In this document: positions 33,660-42,285 of the stretch, one piece after another
Position numbering within the stretch: position 1 is the stretch's first letter
Layout: every line of letters starts with the position of its first letter
Assembly (NCBI GenBank): GCA_035391225.1
Contig: DAOPKN010000001.1
Span: forward strand, 124,001 to 188,000
Length of the DNA: 64,000 nt
Origin: DAOPKN01 sp035391225
GTDB taxonomy: Bacteria > Thermotogota > Thermotogae > MWEM01
Reading direction: 5' to 3'
The notes under the pieces: generated by a model
Databases searched by the model: none
The model's input: the letters and a program-made list of their open reading frames with translations, nothing else
Told to the model about the DNA's origin: nothing
Made by a program: the position numbers and the translations under genes

Positions 33660-34711
33660 TCACCTCGAAGGAGTTCGGTCAGACCCATGCGGTACACGGC
33701 GGGGATATCGCCGTCCATGCTCAGCAATTCTTCGCTGTCCTCGAACTTGGTGGCAATCAGGGTGACGCGCACTTCATCTTCCGGAAGATCCTCGTCGAGG
33801 ATCAGTCCAAATTTCATATCTACCGTTTCGCTACAGCGCTGGCGAATAACCGCGGCGGCAAGGTTCATTTCGCGCATGGTGATGTTTTGGTTGGAGGAAA
33901 TGTTCAAGATTACCGCTGTCGCGTTGTCCACGGGCCTTTCCAGCAGCTTGCTGTCCATCGCGCGGATGGCCGCCTGTTGTGCGCGTTCTTCCCCCTTGCC
34001 GATGCCGATGCCCAGAAAGGCAACACCCGCTTCGCGCATCACCGATTCGATATCCGCGAAATCCTGGTTGATCAATCCACGCCGGGTAATCACTTCGCTG
34101 ATCCCCTTTATCCCCTGGTGCAGTGCCTCGTCGGCTTTCAAGAAGCCATCCATCACGGTGATATCCCCGGGGAATTCCTCGAGAAGCTTGTTGTTGGAAA
34201 TCTTGATCAGGGTGTCCACGTGCTCTCGGAGGTTCACCAAGCCCTTCTTGGCGTTTTCCCAGCGGTTTTTTCCCTCGAAATAGAAGGGTGTGGTGACTAC
34301 TCCGATGGTGAGAATGCCCGCTTCGCGCGCGAGCTTTGCGATCACCGGAGCTGCCCCCGTTCCCGTTCCCCCGCCCAGCCCAGCGGTGATGAACAACATA
34401 TCGGTGTCTTCCAAGATGGACAGGATTTCTTCCTTGCTTTCAAAAGCTGCTTTTTCCCCTTTTTCCGGGTTTCCCCCAGCTCCCAATCCACGGGTGAGTT
34501 CCTTCCCGAGTTGGATCTTGATGTCAGCCTTGGAATCCTCCAGGACCTGCAAATCCGTGTTCGCAACCACGAAAATCACCCCGTGGATACCACTTTCTAT
34601 CATGCGGTTCACGGCGTTGTTTCCAGCACCTCCAACCCCGATCACTTTTATCGTGGGATTTCTCCTGGGTTGGCGGCGTAAATCCTTTCCATCGTCTATC
34701 TCGAATGGCAT
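33656..34711 (-). CDS. ftsZ: Cell division protein FtsZ
   Basis: Tubulin-like GTPase forming the division ring. Nucleotide-binding loops: IGVGGAGNNAVNRM (near residue 26), the tubulin signature GGGTGTGAAPV (near 112), and FADIESVMREAG. Length is 351 residues. The disordered linker is short and the C-terminus reads DIPAVYRMGLTELLRGE, a compact version of the FtsA-binding peptide. ATG 34711 follows GAGGAGGGGG. It lies 12 bases after ftsA. Confidence 0.97.
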   Translation of the reverse strand: MPFEIDDGKDLRRQPRRNPTIKVIGVGGAGNNAVNRMIESGIHGVIFVVANTDLQVLEDSKADIKIQLGKELTRGLGAGGNPEKGEKAAFESKEEILSILEDTDMLFITAGLGGGTGTGAAPVIAKLAREAGILTIGVVTTPFYFEGKNRWENAKKGLVNLREHVDTLIKISNNKLLEEFPGDITVMDGFLKADEALHQGIKGISEVITRRGLINQDFADIESVMREAGVAFLGIGIGKGEERAQQAAIRAMDSKLLERPVDNATAVILNISSNQNITMREMNLAAAVIRQRCSETVDMKFGLILDEDLPEDEVRVTLIATKFEDSEELLSMDGDIPAVYRMGLTELLRGE

Positions 34712-34723
34712 GTTTCCCCCTCC

Positions 34724-36073
34724 TCAAACCAGCTTTTTCAGGAATTCCACTATTTTTTCAAAGGTGGATGGACCTTGTTTCTTGGGATGTTTCGGCGTGG
34801 ATTTCTTCCTTTTTCGTTCCTTGCGTTCCGCAACGGGCAGTGCTTCTGCTTGATCGCCCCCGCCAAAGATTTGGTACCAGTGCAGGTTTCCGAAACAGGC
34901 GGAAAAAATGGGGCTTCGCGTTTCATCGGGTGTTTGGATTTCCATGCTGCCCGTTCCCACGTGGCCGATGCGCACCTGGACTTTGAAGGAATCCCGCAAG
35001 AATTCCACCAGGCCTTCGATGTTGGCACCGCCACCTGTGATGACAACGCCTCCGGGAATACCCTGTTCTCCTTCTTTCACCATTTTCGAGGTGATGAGGC
35101 GCATTTCCCGCTTAATGGAGTTCAGGATTTCGCGGATCTTTGCGTAAATCACGATGGAAAGCTGCGAACGGGCGATTTGCTTGTTGGTCTTTCCGTCCAG
35201 TAAGGTGTAGGAAATGGAATCATTTTGCTTGTCTTTCAACGCCACCTTGCCGTACTGGATCATCAGTCTTTGGGCCTCGTCGAAAGAGGTGTGGAATACT
35301 TGGGCAATGTCCTTCACGACGTGCTTGATCCCCTGGTCGATCGCTTTCATGTAGTAGATCGCACCGTTCAGGTAGGCAGAAACGGTGGTGAAGGAGTGCC
35401 CGAAATCGATGCACACCACCCCACGTTCTTTTTCCATGGTGTTCAGCACGACTTCGGCGGAAACGAAAGAACTGGAGAAGACCCCGGGTTTTTCTCCCAC
35501 GACCCCACCAAAAGCGTTGCTGATGGAGTCTTTGACGGTGGAATCCAACGAAACGATGGAGGCGGTCATTCCCAGCGAAGTGGCTTCCATCTCGATGGGG
35601 TTTAACACGGTCCGTGCTCCGTCCAGGATGTAGTTTTGGGGGATCACGTGCAGGATACTTCGTGCTGCTCCGATCAACTCGAACGATTCATCCTCGAGTG
35701 CTTTTTCGGCCTTACCCGCAGAAATGGCATCGAAGAGGGAAAAAACATGTTCTTCCCGGATCGGAACGGGATCTCCGGGGGATAGTTCGATGGTGTAGGT
35801 GGATTCTCGTAAAAGGGTGGTTCTGTCAGAGAAGGAGATCACGAAGTACGATTCCATTTTTCGCGTGAGCTGACTGCTCAAATCTTGCACGAGTGTTTCC
35901 AACGATTCGCGCAGTGCCACGATGTCCTTGAGCTCTCCCCCTTCAAAGCCGCGGGCGGTTACGGTGGAATGGGCTTCCACGTGGGGTCTTCCGGGTTCCA
36001 GTTCAATGACCAACCCCTTCAGCTTGAAAGATCCGATATCCACCACCGTCAACACTTCAAACGATTCGGCCAT
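34724..36073 (-). CDS. ftsA: Cell division protein FtsA
   Basis: Actin-like ATPase anchoring FtsZ to the membrane. Motifs include TVVDIGSFKLKGLV (phosphate 1), VVCIDFGHSFTTVSAYLNG (phosphate 2) and GGVVITGGGANIEGL (adenosine). The extra 1C domain sits between the first two. At 449 residues it is slightly longer than usual because of a Lys/Arg-rich linker (about 405-435) before the membrane-targeting amphipathic helix TFEKIVEFLKKLV. It starts 9 bases after the FtsQ-like gene. Confidence 0.93.
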   Translation of the reverse strand: MAESFEVLTVVDIGSFKLKGLVIELEPGRPHVEAHSTVTARGFEGGELKDIVALRESLETLVQDLSSQLTRKMESYFVISFSDRTTLLRESTYTIELSPGDPVPIREEHVFSLFDAISAGKAEKALEDESFELIGAARSILHVIPQNYILDGARTVLNPIEMEATSLGMTASIVSLDSTVKDSISNAFGGVVGEKPGVFSSSFVSAEVVLNTMEKERGVVCIDFGHSFTTVSAYLNGAIYYMKAIDQGIKHVVKDIAQVFHTSFDEAQRLMIQYGKVALKDKQNDSISYTLLDGKTNKQIARSQLSIVIYAKIREILNSIKREMRLITSKMVKEGEQGIPGGVVITGGGANIEGLVEFLRDSFKVQVRIGHVGTGSMEIQTPDETRSPIFSACFGNLHWYQIFGGGDQAEALPVAERKERKRKKSTPKHPKKQGPSTFEKIVEFLKKLV

Positions 36074-36082
36074 TTTCTCGCA

Positions 36083-36784
36083 TCACCTCTTTCGGTTCAC
36101 TGGTAAGACTTGACCACTGCTGTACAGCTCGTAGGTCTGTTTGATCCCCAGGTTTTGGATAAAGTTTTTGACATTCATCTTCGAAAGATGCTGCCAACTG
36201 TCGACAATCAAAAGATTGCCGCCTCGCAAAAAAAACTGGTGGTTGGCCACGTCGACAGCGGAAATATAGTTCCGCCAAGGCAGGGGCCAAACGGTCATCT
36301 GTTGCAATACTTCCCTGGTTTCTTCCATGCTCCCACCAAATAACCGGGGTAATTCCTGGTACTTGGAGGGTACCGGTTCCCGTACCTTCCAAAAAGGGTC
36401 TCCCATTTCGTCGAAGAGGAACACCCCCCCTTCTCGTGGTTGCACCACGAAACTGGCCTTTTTTTCGCGTACCGTCAGGAAAACGCTGTTATCGTACCTT
36501 GTTTCATCCACCACCACGAAACCACTATCGAGCAAATCCGGCAAAAGCCTGTATGGTGGCTGGTAGGAAACCAGGAATACATTGTTCACGATTTGTTCGA
36601 CATTCCGGGAGGCTTCCACAGGGTTCACGGATTGGATACGTGCCGAAAAACGCCCAAGCTGGATTTCGAGGAAAGTACCGAAAACCATGAAAATGCCTGT
36701 TCCCAAGATGATTGCAAGGCAAATTTCCGCCCGGACTTTCAAGCGGGTACCCCTAAATGTCCAAGTTGGTAACCTGAAGGGCAT
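36083..36784 (-). CDS. FtsQ-like membrane protein
   Basis: A 233-residue bitopic protein immediately upstream of ftsA. One membrane helix at about 20-42 (ICLAIILGTGIFMVFGTFL) is followed by a periplasmic part in which about residues 48-110 could form a POTRA-like fold (IQSVNPVEASRNVEQIV). Sequence similarity to FtsQ/DivIB is weak; the assignment is by topology and position. ATG 36784 overlaps gyrB by 32 bases. An in-frame TTG at 36742 with AGGGG upstream removes the overlap and is a real alternative. Confidence 0.62.
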   Translation of the reverse strand: MPFRLPTWTFRGTRLKVRAEICLAIILGTGIFMVFGTFLEIQLGRFSARIQSVNPVEASRNVEQIVNNVFLVSYQPPYRLLPDLLDSGFVVVDETRYDNSVFLTVREKKASFVVQPREGGVFLFDEMGDPFWKVREPVPSKYQELPRLFGGSMEETREVLQQMTVWPLPWRNYISAVDVANHQFFLRGGNLLIVDSWQHLSKMNVKNFIQNLGIKQTYELYSSGQVLPVNRKR

Positions 36785-38672
36785 GGTGCTGGATGAAACG
36801 CTTGCGGTCCTCCACGTCGTTTCCCATCAACGTGCTCAGGATGGAATCCGCCAGTTCCGCATCATCCAAGGTTACCCTGGCAATTAGGCGCTTCTCCGGA
36901 TCCATGGTGGTCTTCCAGAGTTGTTCCGGGTTCATCTCCCCCAAACCCTTGTAACGCTGCAAAGAATATTTCTTCCCTTCCTTTCGATATTCCTCGGTCA
37001 CGGTTTTCAAGTCGTTCTCCGAGTACACGTACTGTTCTTCTTTGCCCGCGGATACTTTGAAGAGGGGGGGAATGGCAATGTATACCATGCCGGCGTTGAT
37101 CAGGGGGAGGAAATGTCGGAAGAACAGCGTGAGCAACAAGGTCCGAATATGGGCGCCATCGATATCCGCATCGGTCATGATGAACACTTTTCCGTACCGT
37201 GCCTTGGCGATATCAAAATTGTCATCGATCCCCGTGCCGACGGCAGTAACAATATCACTGATTTCGGTGTTTTTCAGCAATTTTTCCATGGACGATTTTT
37301 CCACGTTCAGAATTTTGCCACGGAGAGGGAGAATGGCCTGGAACTCGCGATCACGTGCTTGCTTGGCCGAGCCCCCTGCGGAGTCTCCCTCCACGATGAA
37401 AAGCTCGGATTCTTCCCGCACCCGGGTGGAGCAGTCCGCCAGTTTGCCGGGGAGAGTGGAATACTCCAGGGCATTCTTGCGCTTGATCATTTCCCGCGCT
37501 TTGCGCGCGGCGATACGCGCCTTGGCAGCTTGCACGATTTTTTCCAGGATGATGCGCGATACATCGGTGTGGATGTCAAAGAATTCCGAAAGCCTGTCCC
37601 GTACGATTTTTGCCACGGCTTCCGAAGCCTCCTCGTTGCCCAGCTTCGCCTTGGTTTGGCCTTCAAATTGGGGTTCGCGGATCTTGATGCTGAGCACCGC
37701 CACCAATCCTTCCCGCACGTCGCTTCCCTGGATCACGATGTCGGAGGGTTTCTTGCTGCTTTTGCCATTGGAGAGCAGGTTGAATTTCTTGATGAATTCG
37801 TTGACCAGGCGGGTTAACGCCGCCCGAAAGCCGGTGAGATGGGCACCACCTTCCAACGTGTTGATGTTGTTCACGTACGTCTTGATGCGTTCCTCGTCGC
37901 TTCGCACGTACTGCATGGCCATTTCGACCACGATATCGTTGAACACCCCAGAAACGAAGATAGGTTCCGGGTGCAGCGATTTGATATTCTTTCCCAGGTG
38001 CTTCACGAAGGAAGCAAGACCTCCCTCGTAATGGTGTTCGGCCACCTCGTTTTCCCGTAGGTCGGAAAAGCGAATGGTAACCTGGGGATTGAGGAAGGCC
38101 AGTTCCATGAAACGGTTGTTCAAGATGTTGAAATCGAAGAGGGTGGAGGTGAAGATTTCCCGATCGGGGAAAAAGCGGACACTGGTGCCCGTTTCCGTGC
38201 AATCCCCAATGACTTCCACCTGGGACACGGGTTGGCCTTTTTCGTAGCGTTGGGTGTGGATCTTTCCGCTTTGCTTCACGGTGACAACCAACCACTCCGC
38301 CAAGGCATTCACCACCGAAAGGCCCACACCGTGCAACCCTCCGCTGACCTTGTAGCTGCTCTTGTTAAACTTTCCCCCTGCGTGCAACGTTGTGAGGACG
38401 ACTTCCAGCGCGCTTCGCTTTGCTTCCTTGTGGAAATCCACGGGGATTCCGCGGCCGTTGTCTTCCACCTGCACACTACCGTCTTCAAAGATGGTCACAT
38501 CGATATGGTCGCAGTTCCCGTTCACCACTTCGTCGATGGAGTTATCCACGATTTCATACACCAGGTGATGCAACCCGGATTTCCCCGTTGAGCCAATGTA
38601 CATCCCCGGGCGCTTTCGAACGGGTTCGAGTCCCTTCAAAATTTGAATACTACTTGCATTATACGTCTCCAA
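36753..38672 (-). CDS. gyrB: DNA gyrase subunit B
   Basis: ATPase subunit of type II topoisomerase. GHKL ATP-binding domain: EPVRKRPGMYIGSTG, EIVDNSIDE and GGLHGVGLSVVNAL. The TOPRIM domain has EGDSAGGSAKQARDR and the metal-binding DADIDGAHIRTLLL. The C-terminal QRYKGLGEMNPEQLW is present. TTG 38672 is chosen because GAGGAG precedes it at good spacing and the resulting N-terminus METYNASSIQILKGLEP matches the usual GyrB start. Length is 639. It overlaps the DUF721 gene by 14 bases. Confidence 0.96.
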   Translation of the reverse strand: METYNASSIQILKGLEPVRKRPGMYIGSTGKSGLHHLVYEIVDNSIDEVVNGNCDHIDVTIFEDGSVQVEDNGRGIPVDFHKEAKRSALEVVLTTLHAGGKFNKSSYKVSGGLHGVGLSVVNALAEWLVVTVKQSGKIHTQRYEKGQPVSQVEVIGDCTETGTSVRFFPDREIFTSTLFDFNILNNRFMELAFLNPQVTIRFSDLRENEVAEHHYEGGLASFVKHLGKNIKSLHPEPIFVSGVFNDIVVEMAMQYVRSDEERIKTYVNNINTLEGGAHLTGFRAALTRLVNEFIKKFNLLSNGKSSKKPSDIVIQGSDVREGLVAVLSIKIREPQFEGQTKAKLGNEEASEAVAKIVRDRLSEFFDIHTDVSRIILEKIVQAAKARIAARKAREMIKRKNALEYSTLPGKLADCSTRVREESELFIVEGDSAGGSAKQARDREFQAILPLRGKILNVEKSSMEKLLKNTEISDIVTAVGTGIDDNFDIAKARYGKVFIMTDADIDGAHIRTLLLTLFFRHFLPLINAGMVYIAIPPLFKVSAGKEEQYVYSENDLKTVTEEYRKEGKKYSLQRYKGLGEMNPEQLWKTTMDPEKRLIARVTLDDAELADSILSTLMGNDVEDRKRFIQHHALQVTNLDI

Positions 38673-38964
38673 TTGCTCCACTCCTCTGGGTAATTCGTAG
38701 GCTTTGAATGGTGCGCAGCCCACCGAGTTGCTGGTTCATCCTTTGTACCAATTCCCCCGAAAAGAAACGCATTTCCGAGGCCCACAGCCCATCTTCGCAA
38801 TACACATGCAAAACCCCCCCCCTAAGGGTAAGGGGGTGTGAATGCGAGGCAAGGGGCTCTGGAACTACCTCCGACCAACGCGAAAGCAGAAGTTGCACTT
38901 TTAGCTCCGAAAAAAAGCCGCTGCGCCGGGCAAGGGTGTCCACGATATCTTGAAAAGTTCGCAT
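38659..38964 (-). CDS. DUF721 (DciA-like) protein
   Basis: A 101-residue protein of the DUF721 family. Members related to DciA load the replicative helicase where DnaC is absent. Evidence: LLLSRWSEVVPEPLASHSHP, GVLHVYCEDGLWASEM, and FFSGELVQRMNQQLG in the expected order. It is the first gene of the gyrB-ftsZ-pilB operon. The ATG has no Shine-Dalgarno and the predicted transcription start falls on or next to it, so the message may be leaderless. Confidence 0.82.
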   Translation of the reverse strand: MRTFQDIVDTLARRSGFFSELKVQLLLSRWSEVVPEPLASHSHPLTLRGGVLHVYCEDGLWASEMRFFSGELVQRMNQQLGGLRTIQSLRITQRSGAIGDV

Positions 38965-38969
38965 AACCT

Positions 38970-38997
38970 ATTGTATCATAGACTGTCCAAGAAACAA
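38970..38997 (-). promoter_or_regulatory. Promoter of the DUF721-gyrB-ftsAZ-pilB operon
   Basis: Minus strand TTGTTT, 16 bases, TACAAT, with a TGA extension just before the -10. The -10 ends six bases from the DUF721 ATG. Confidence 0.62.
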
Positions 38998-39315
38998 GAC
39001 AAATCGAAAGGCTCTCCCCTCCACGGTTTCCTGTTTCCGGGAATTCCCTGGCCATCTTTTGCCCGCCGTTGCTTTTCCTTGCTCTTCGAAGGAGCGCAAC
39101 CCTCCGCGTGGCCCTTGGCTGTGCCATCTATCACAGCTTTGTTGCCAGCATAGACTGCGTAACGGAAGTTAGGGAAATCGGTTTCAAAAAGGTCGATTTC
39201 ATGTTTGTGGTACGATACACGGGTAACCCCATTGGGACGGTCTAAATTGTATCATATTTCCCGTTTTCCTTCGCTTGGGCAGACTGCTTAACCTGCCTCG
39301 GAACACCGCCATGAC

Positions 39316-39324
39316 GTGTATAAT
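39316..39324 (+). promoter_or_regulatory. Candidate -10 element for dnaE-folD
   Basis: GTGTATAAT, a perfect TATAAT 30 bases before the dnaE GTG. The -35 position (CCTCGG) is poor. Confidence 0.45.
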
Positions 39325-39354
39325 GGAAGGGGGAAATTTGGAGGGAGGGTTGCC

Positions 39355-42285
39355 GTGCTGCATATGCATAGTCATTTTCACCTGGGACAATCGCTAATGG
39401 ATCCGAAGGAAATCGTTCGGAAAGCCAAGGAGTATGGGTATTCCTTTGCTGCATTGGCTGACCCCAACTTGTGCGGGATTCCCAAGCTGGTTTTCCAGGC
39501 CCGCGTGGAGCGAATCAAGCCTCTTGTGGGAATGGAAACCACCTTTTCGGACGCGCGGTTCAGCGTGTTTTGCCGCGACCGGCACGGGTACCAGCTCTTG
39601 GTGCGCTACGTGAATCACCGGGTTTCTTTCCGGGAGTTATGGGATTCTCCATCCCTTGTCTTCGTGTTGCAACAAGCGGCGGAGCTTCCCCCTTCGCTCC
39701 CCCTGCGGGAATGGCTTTTCCGGGGGATTTTGCAGTGGGATAGTGCTTCCCCCTCCAGCGACCCCGCCGGGCTGCCGGAGCTTCTTTTCCCCCCGGTTCT
39801 CTTTTTTGCGGGGACATCCACTGCATCGTTGGAAATTTTCCGGGGGAGCTGTTCCCAAAACCCGTACCCGGAAATGCATGCGTTGGGAATCCCCTTTCCC
39901 GACCCGAATGCGCTGCAACAGATGTTGCGGGGGAAAGAAGCCTGGTGGGAAAACCTGCAGAAGATCGTGGAAAGCACCGAATCCTTTTCGCTGGCGCACC
40001 CTTTCCAATTGCCCTTGCCCCCCTTCCAACCCCCTTCCACGGAGAAAGGGGAACCGCAGCCGCAGCGTAGCGGGTGGCTCGAAGGTATTCGCGCCGCACT
40101 CGATCCGCGGGATCCCGATGGGGAAACGTTGTTGCAACGTGTGGTTTCCCGAGCGGCGGACCACCCGAGATGGGGTGAAGAAGCATTCGAGAAGCGGCTG
40201 CGAATGGAACTGCAAGCCATCACCCGAAACGCATTCTCCCGCTACCTCCTTCTGGCCGCGGATATCGTGCAAGCAGCCCACGAGTGTGGCGCCATGGTTG
40301 GTCCGGGGAGGGGATCGGCGGTTTCTTCCCTACTCGTGCACTTGCTGGGAATCACCGCGCCCGATCCCTTGGAGCACCAGTTGTTGTTCGAACGGTTCGT
40401 GAACGCTTTTCGAAAAGACCCGCCGGATATCGATCTGGACGTGGAAGATCGGAAACGCCAGCAGGTGATCCTTTTCCTGCAAGAACGCTACGGGGAGGGG
40501 CACGTGGCGGGGATCTCCACTTTTGGGACCTTCGGAGAACGCCTTATCCTTCGCGAGTTGGAGAGAAAGCACAAATCCCACCTGTCCCCTTCCCAAAGGC
40601 GGAAGTTCCAGGGTGTTTTCTCCGCGCTTTTGGGCAAGGTGCACCATTTCTCCACGCATGCTGCCGGGCTCCTCTTTTCCCAGGAGGACTTGCGGGATTT
40701 TCTTCCTCTTTTCGGCGGAAACAATGCGTTTCCGGTTTGCCAGTACGGCATGGATGACCTCCGGGAACTGGGCATGGTCAAGATGGATCTGCTCGGGCTC
40801 AATACCCTCAGTCTCATCAAGGACTGCCAGCTCACACTTCCCCGGCCCGAACGGGAACCTTTGGAACATTTCGACATTTTCCGCGGAGAATCGTTGGGCG
40901 GGGTTTTTCAACTGGACAGCCCCTCGGGGCGGGCTCTGCTGGAGAAGTTCCAACCCCGGGATTTCCCAGAGTTGCGCATCGTGATCTCGCTCAATCGGCC
41001 GGGACCCATTCACAGCGGGCTTGCGGATCGCTACCTGCAAAATGTTGGGCGCGAGCCGTTCCCGAAAAACACCCACCCGCAACTGCAGCAGATTTTGGCA
41101 TCCACTGCTGGAGTACCTGTTTTCCAGGAGCAGATCTTGCGCATTTGCATGGAAGTGGCGGGCTTTTCCCCGGAAGCTGCCGATGCTTTCCGGAACGCCA
41201 TGGCCAAGAAAATGCCGGAAAAAATGCAGGAGCGCGCCTTGGAATTTCGCAAGGGTTGTGAACGATCGGGAATGTCCGAGAGAGAAGCGCGGGAGTTGTT
41301 GGACCAGGTACGGGAATTTTCCGGGTACGCTTTCAACAAGGCGCACGCCACGGCGTATGCCTACCTGACTTTTTGGACCGGGTGGTTGAAGAGGAACCAT
41401 CCCCAACGCTTCTTCCCAATCTTCCTGGATGGTTTGTGGGGACGGGAAGAAAAGGTGTATTCCTTGCTCGAGGAGATGCGCATGCGGGAGTTTTCGGTGC
41501 ATCCACCGGACCTGCAACGCAGCCAAGTTTCCAGCCACATGCAGGGGAATGATTTTTTCCTGGGGTTGCGCCATGTCCGTGAAGTCTCCCAAGCAATGGC
41601 CGAAGAAATCGTTGCAGCACGCCAACAAGGTGAATTTGCGAACCTGGGGGATTTTTTCGAACGGCTGGAACCGGGAAGCCTTTCCGAACGCGCTATCCAA
41701 AACCTGCATCGGGCGGGGGCCTTCGAGTGCCTGCAACCCGGTGTCGCACTGGAAGAAGTCATGGGATGGAAAAACCGTATGCGCACGGAACTGGCGCATA
41801 TTGGTGGCGAAATCTTTGGACAGTTCGCGAACGTAGCGGAAGGGAACACGAAACGTGCCCAGACGCGCGATCTTCTCACGTCCGAAAGGTTTTCCCTGGG
41901 GATCTTGGTTTCCTACCCGGAAGTTTTTGGGTTGCCCTTTTCCCCGTTTGGTGGTGCAGAACGGCTGAAGCTGGTACACGTGACTGAAGTGCTCCTCCCC
42001 TTGCTCCGTTACAAGGGTTTTGATGGAAGCAAAGAGGGAATGTTCGAATGCGAACCCCCCGGTAGGGCGCTTGCACTGGGAGAAAAGGTGGTGGTGGGTG
42101 GTGGAGAGAACCTTCCCCTTTTCCTGGGGACCTTTGATCCCAGGGAGAAACGACTCGAATTCCAGGGGGAAAAGAGCTTGCTGTTTTTCTCCCTGTTGGA
42201 AGGGAAACAGCGCAGGATGAAACGATGTGGGATGCAATCAATCCGGGTGTCGAACGCAGCAAAATGGATGGAGGTGGATTTATGA
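39355..42285 (+). CDS. dnaE: DNA polymerase III alpha subunit, short DnaE type
   Basis: C-family replicative polymerase of 976 residues, shorter than E. coli DnaE. The N-terminal PHP domain keeps LHMHSHFH but has ALADPN where the family has ALTDHG, so its metal site is incomplete. The catalytic Asp pair is in DPPDIDLDVED (near residue 360) and the third Asp in MVKMDLLGLNTLS. The block AFNKAHATAYAYLTF and the following HhH region are present; the C-terminal OB/tau-binding part is abbreviated. GTG 39355 follows GGAGGGAGGG. It overlaps folD by four bases. Confidence 0.93.
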   Translation: MLHMHSHFHLGQSLMDPKEIVRKAKEYGYSFAALADPNLCGIPKLVFQARVERIKPLVGMETTFSDARFSVFCRDRHGYQLLVRYVNHRVSFRELWDSPSLVFVLQQAAELPPSLPLREWLFRGILQWDSASPSSDPAGLPELLFPPVLFFAGTSTASLEIFRGSCSQNPYPEMHALGIPFPDPNALQQMLRGKEAWWENLQKIVESTESFSLAHPFQLPLPPFQPPSTEKGEPQPQRSGWLEGIRAALDPRDPDGETLLQRVVSRAADHPRWGEEAFEKRLRMELQAITRNAFSRYLLLAADIVQAAHECGAMVGPGRGSAVSSLLVHLLGITAPDPLEHQLLFERFVNAFRKDPPDIDLDVEDRKRQQVILFLQERYGEGHVAGISTFGTFGERLILRELERKHKSHLSPSQRRKFQGVFSALLGKVHHFSTHAAGLLFSQEDLRDFLPLFGGNNAFPVCQYGMDDLRELGMVKMDLLGLNTLSLIKDCQLTLPRPEREPLEHFDIFRGESLGGVFQLDSPSGRALLEKFQPRDFPELRIVISLNRPGPIHSGLADRYLQNVGREPFPKNTHPQLQQILASTAGVPVFQEQILRICMEVAGFSPEAADAFRNAMAKKMPEKMQERALEFRKGCERSGMSEREARELLDQVREFSGYAFNKAHATAYAYLTFWTGWLKRNHPQRFFPIFLDGLWGREEKVYSLLEEMRMREFSVHPPDLQRSQVSSHMQGNDFFLGLRHVREVSQAMAEEIVAARQQGEFANLGDFFERLEPGSLSERAIQNLHRAGAFECLQPGVALEEVMGWKNRMRTELAHIGGEIFGQFANVAEGNTKRAQTRDLLTSERFSLGILVSYPEVFGLPFSPFGGAERLKLVHVTEVLLPLLRYKGFDGSKEGMFECEPPGRALALGEKVVVGGGENLPLFLGTFDPREKRLEFQGEKSLLFFSLLEGKQRRMKRCGMQSIRVSNAAKWMEVDL

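Larger units (their letters stand above)
38965..39354. other. Divergent intergenic region between the gyrB operon and dnaE
   Basis: About 390 bases without a supported gene. It contains the gyrB-operon promoter (38970-38997), a second minus-strand TGATACAAT element (39246-39254) and a plus-strand GTGTATAAT element (39316-39324) before dnaE. A 91-codon minus-strand frame (39251 down to 38976) is open and looks coding-like but has no start codon near its 5' end. Confidence 0.6.

Noticed and set aside
32244..34283. A 679-codon plus-strand open frame opposite pilB and ftsZ
   Set aside because: The minus strand encodes complete, motif-rich PilB and FtsZ there. The plus-strand translation is rich in His/Gln/Gly without domains, as expected from antisense of a GC-biased third position.
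38980..39240. Structural RNA (tmRNA, SRP RNA or RNase P RNA) in the gyrB-dnaE intergenic region
   Set aside because: None of the conserved cores of those RNAs was found on either strand, and no tRNA-like ends or T-loop were seen.
40330..42237. A 635-codon minus-strand open frame inside dnaE
   Set aside because: It lies wholly antisense to DnaE, whose catalytic motifs are clear, and its translation shows no recognisable domain.
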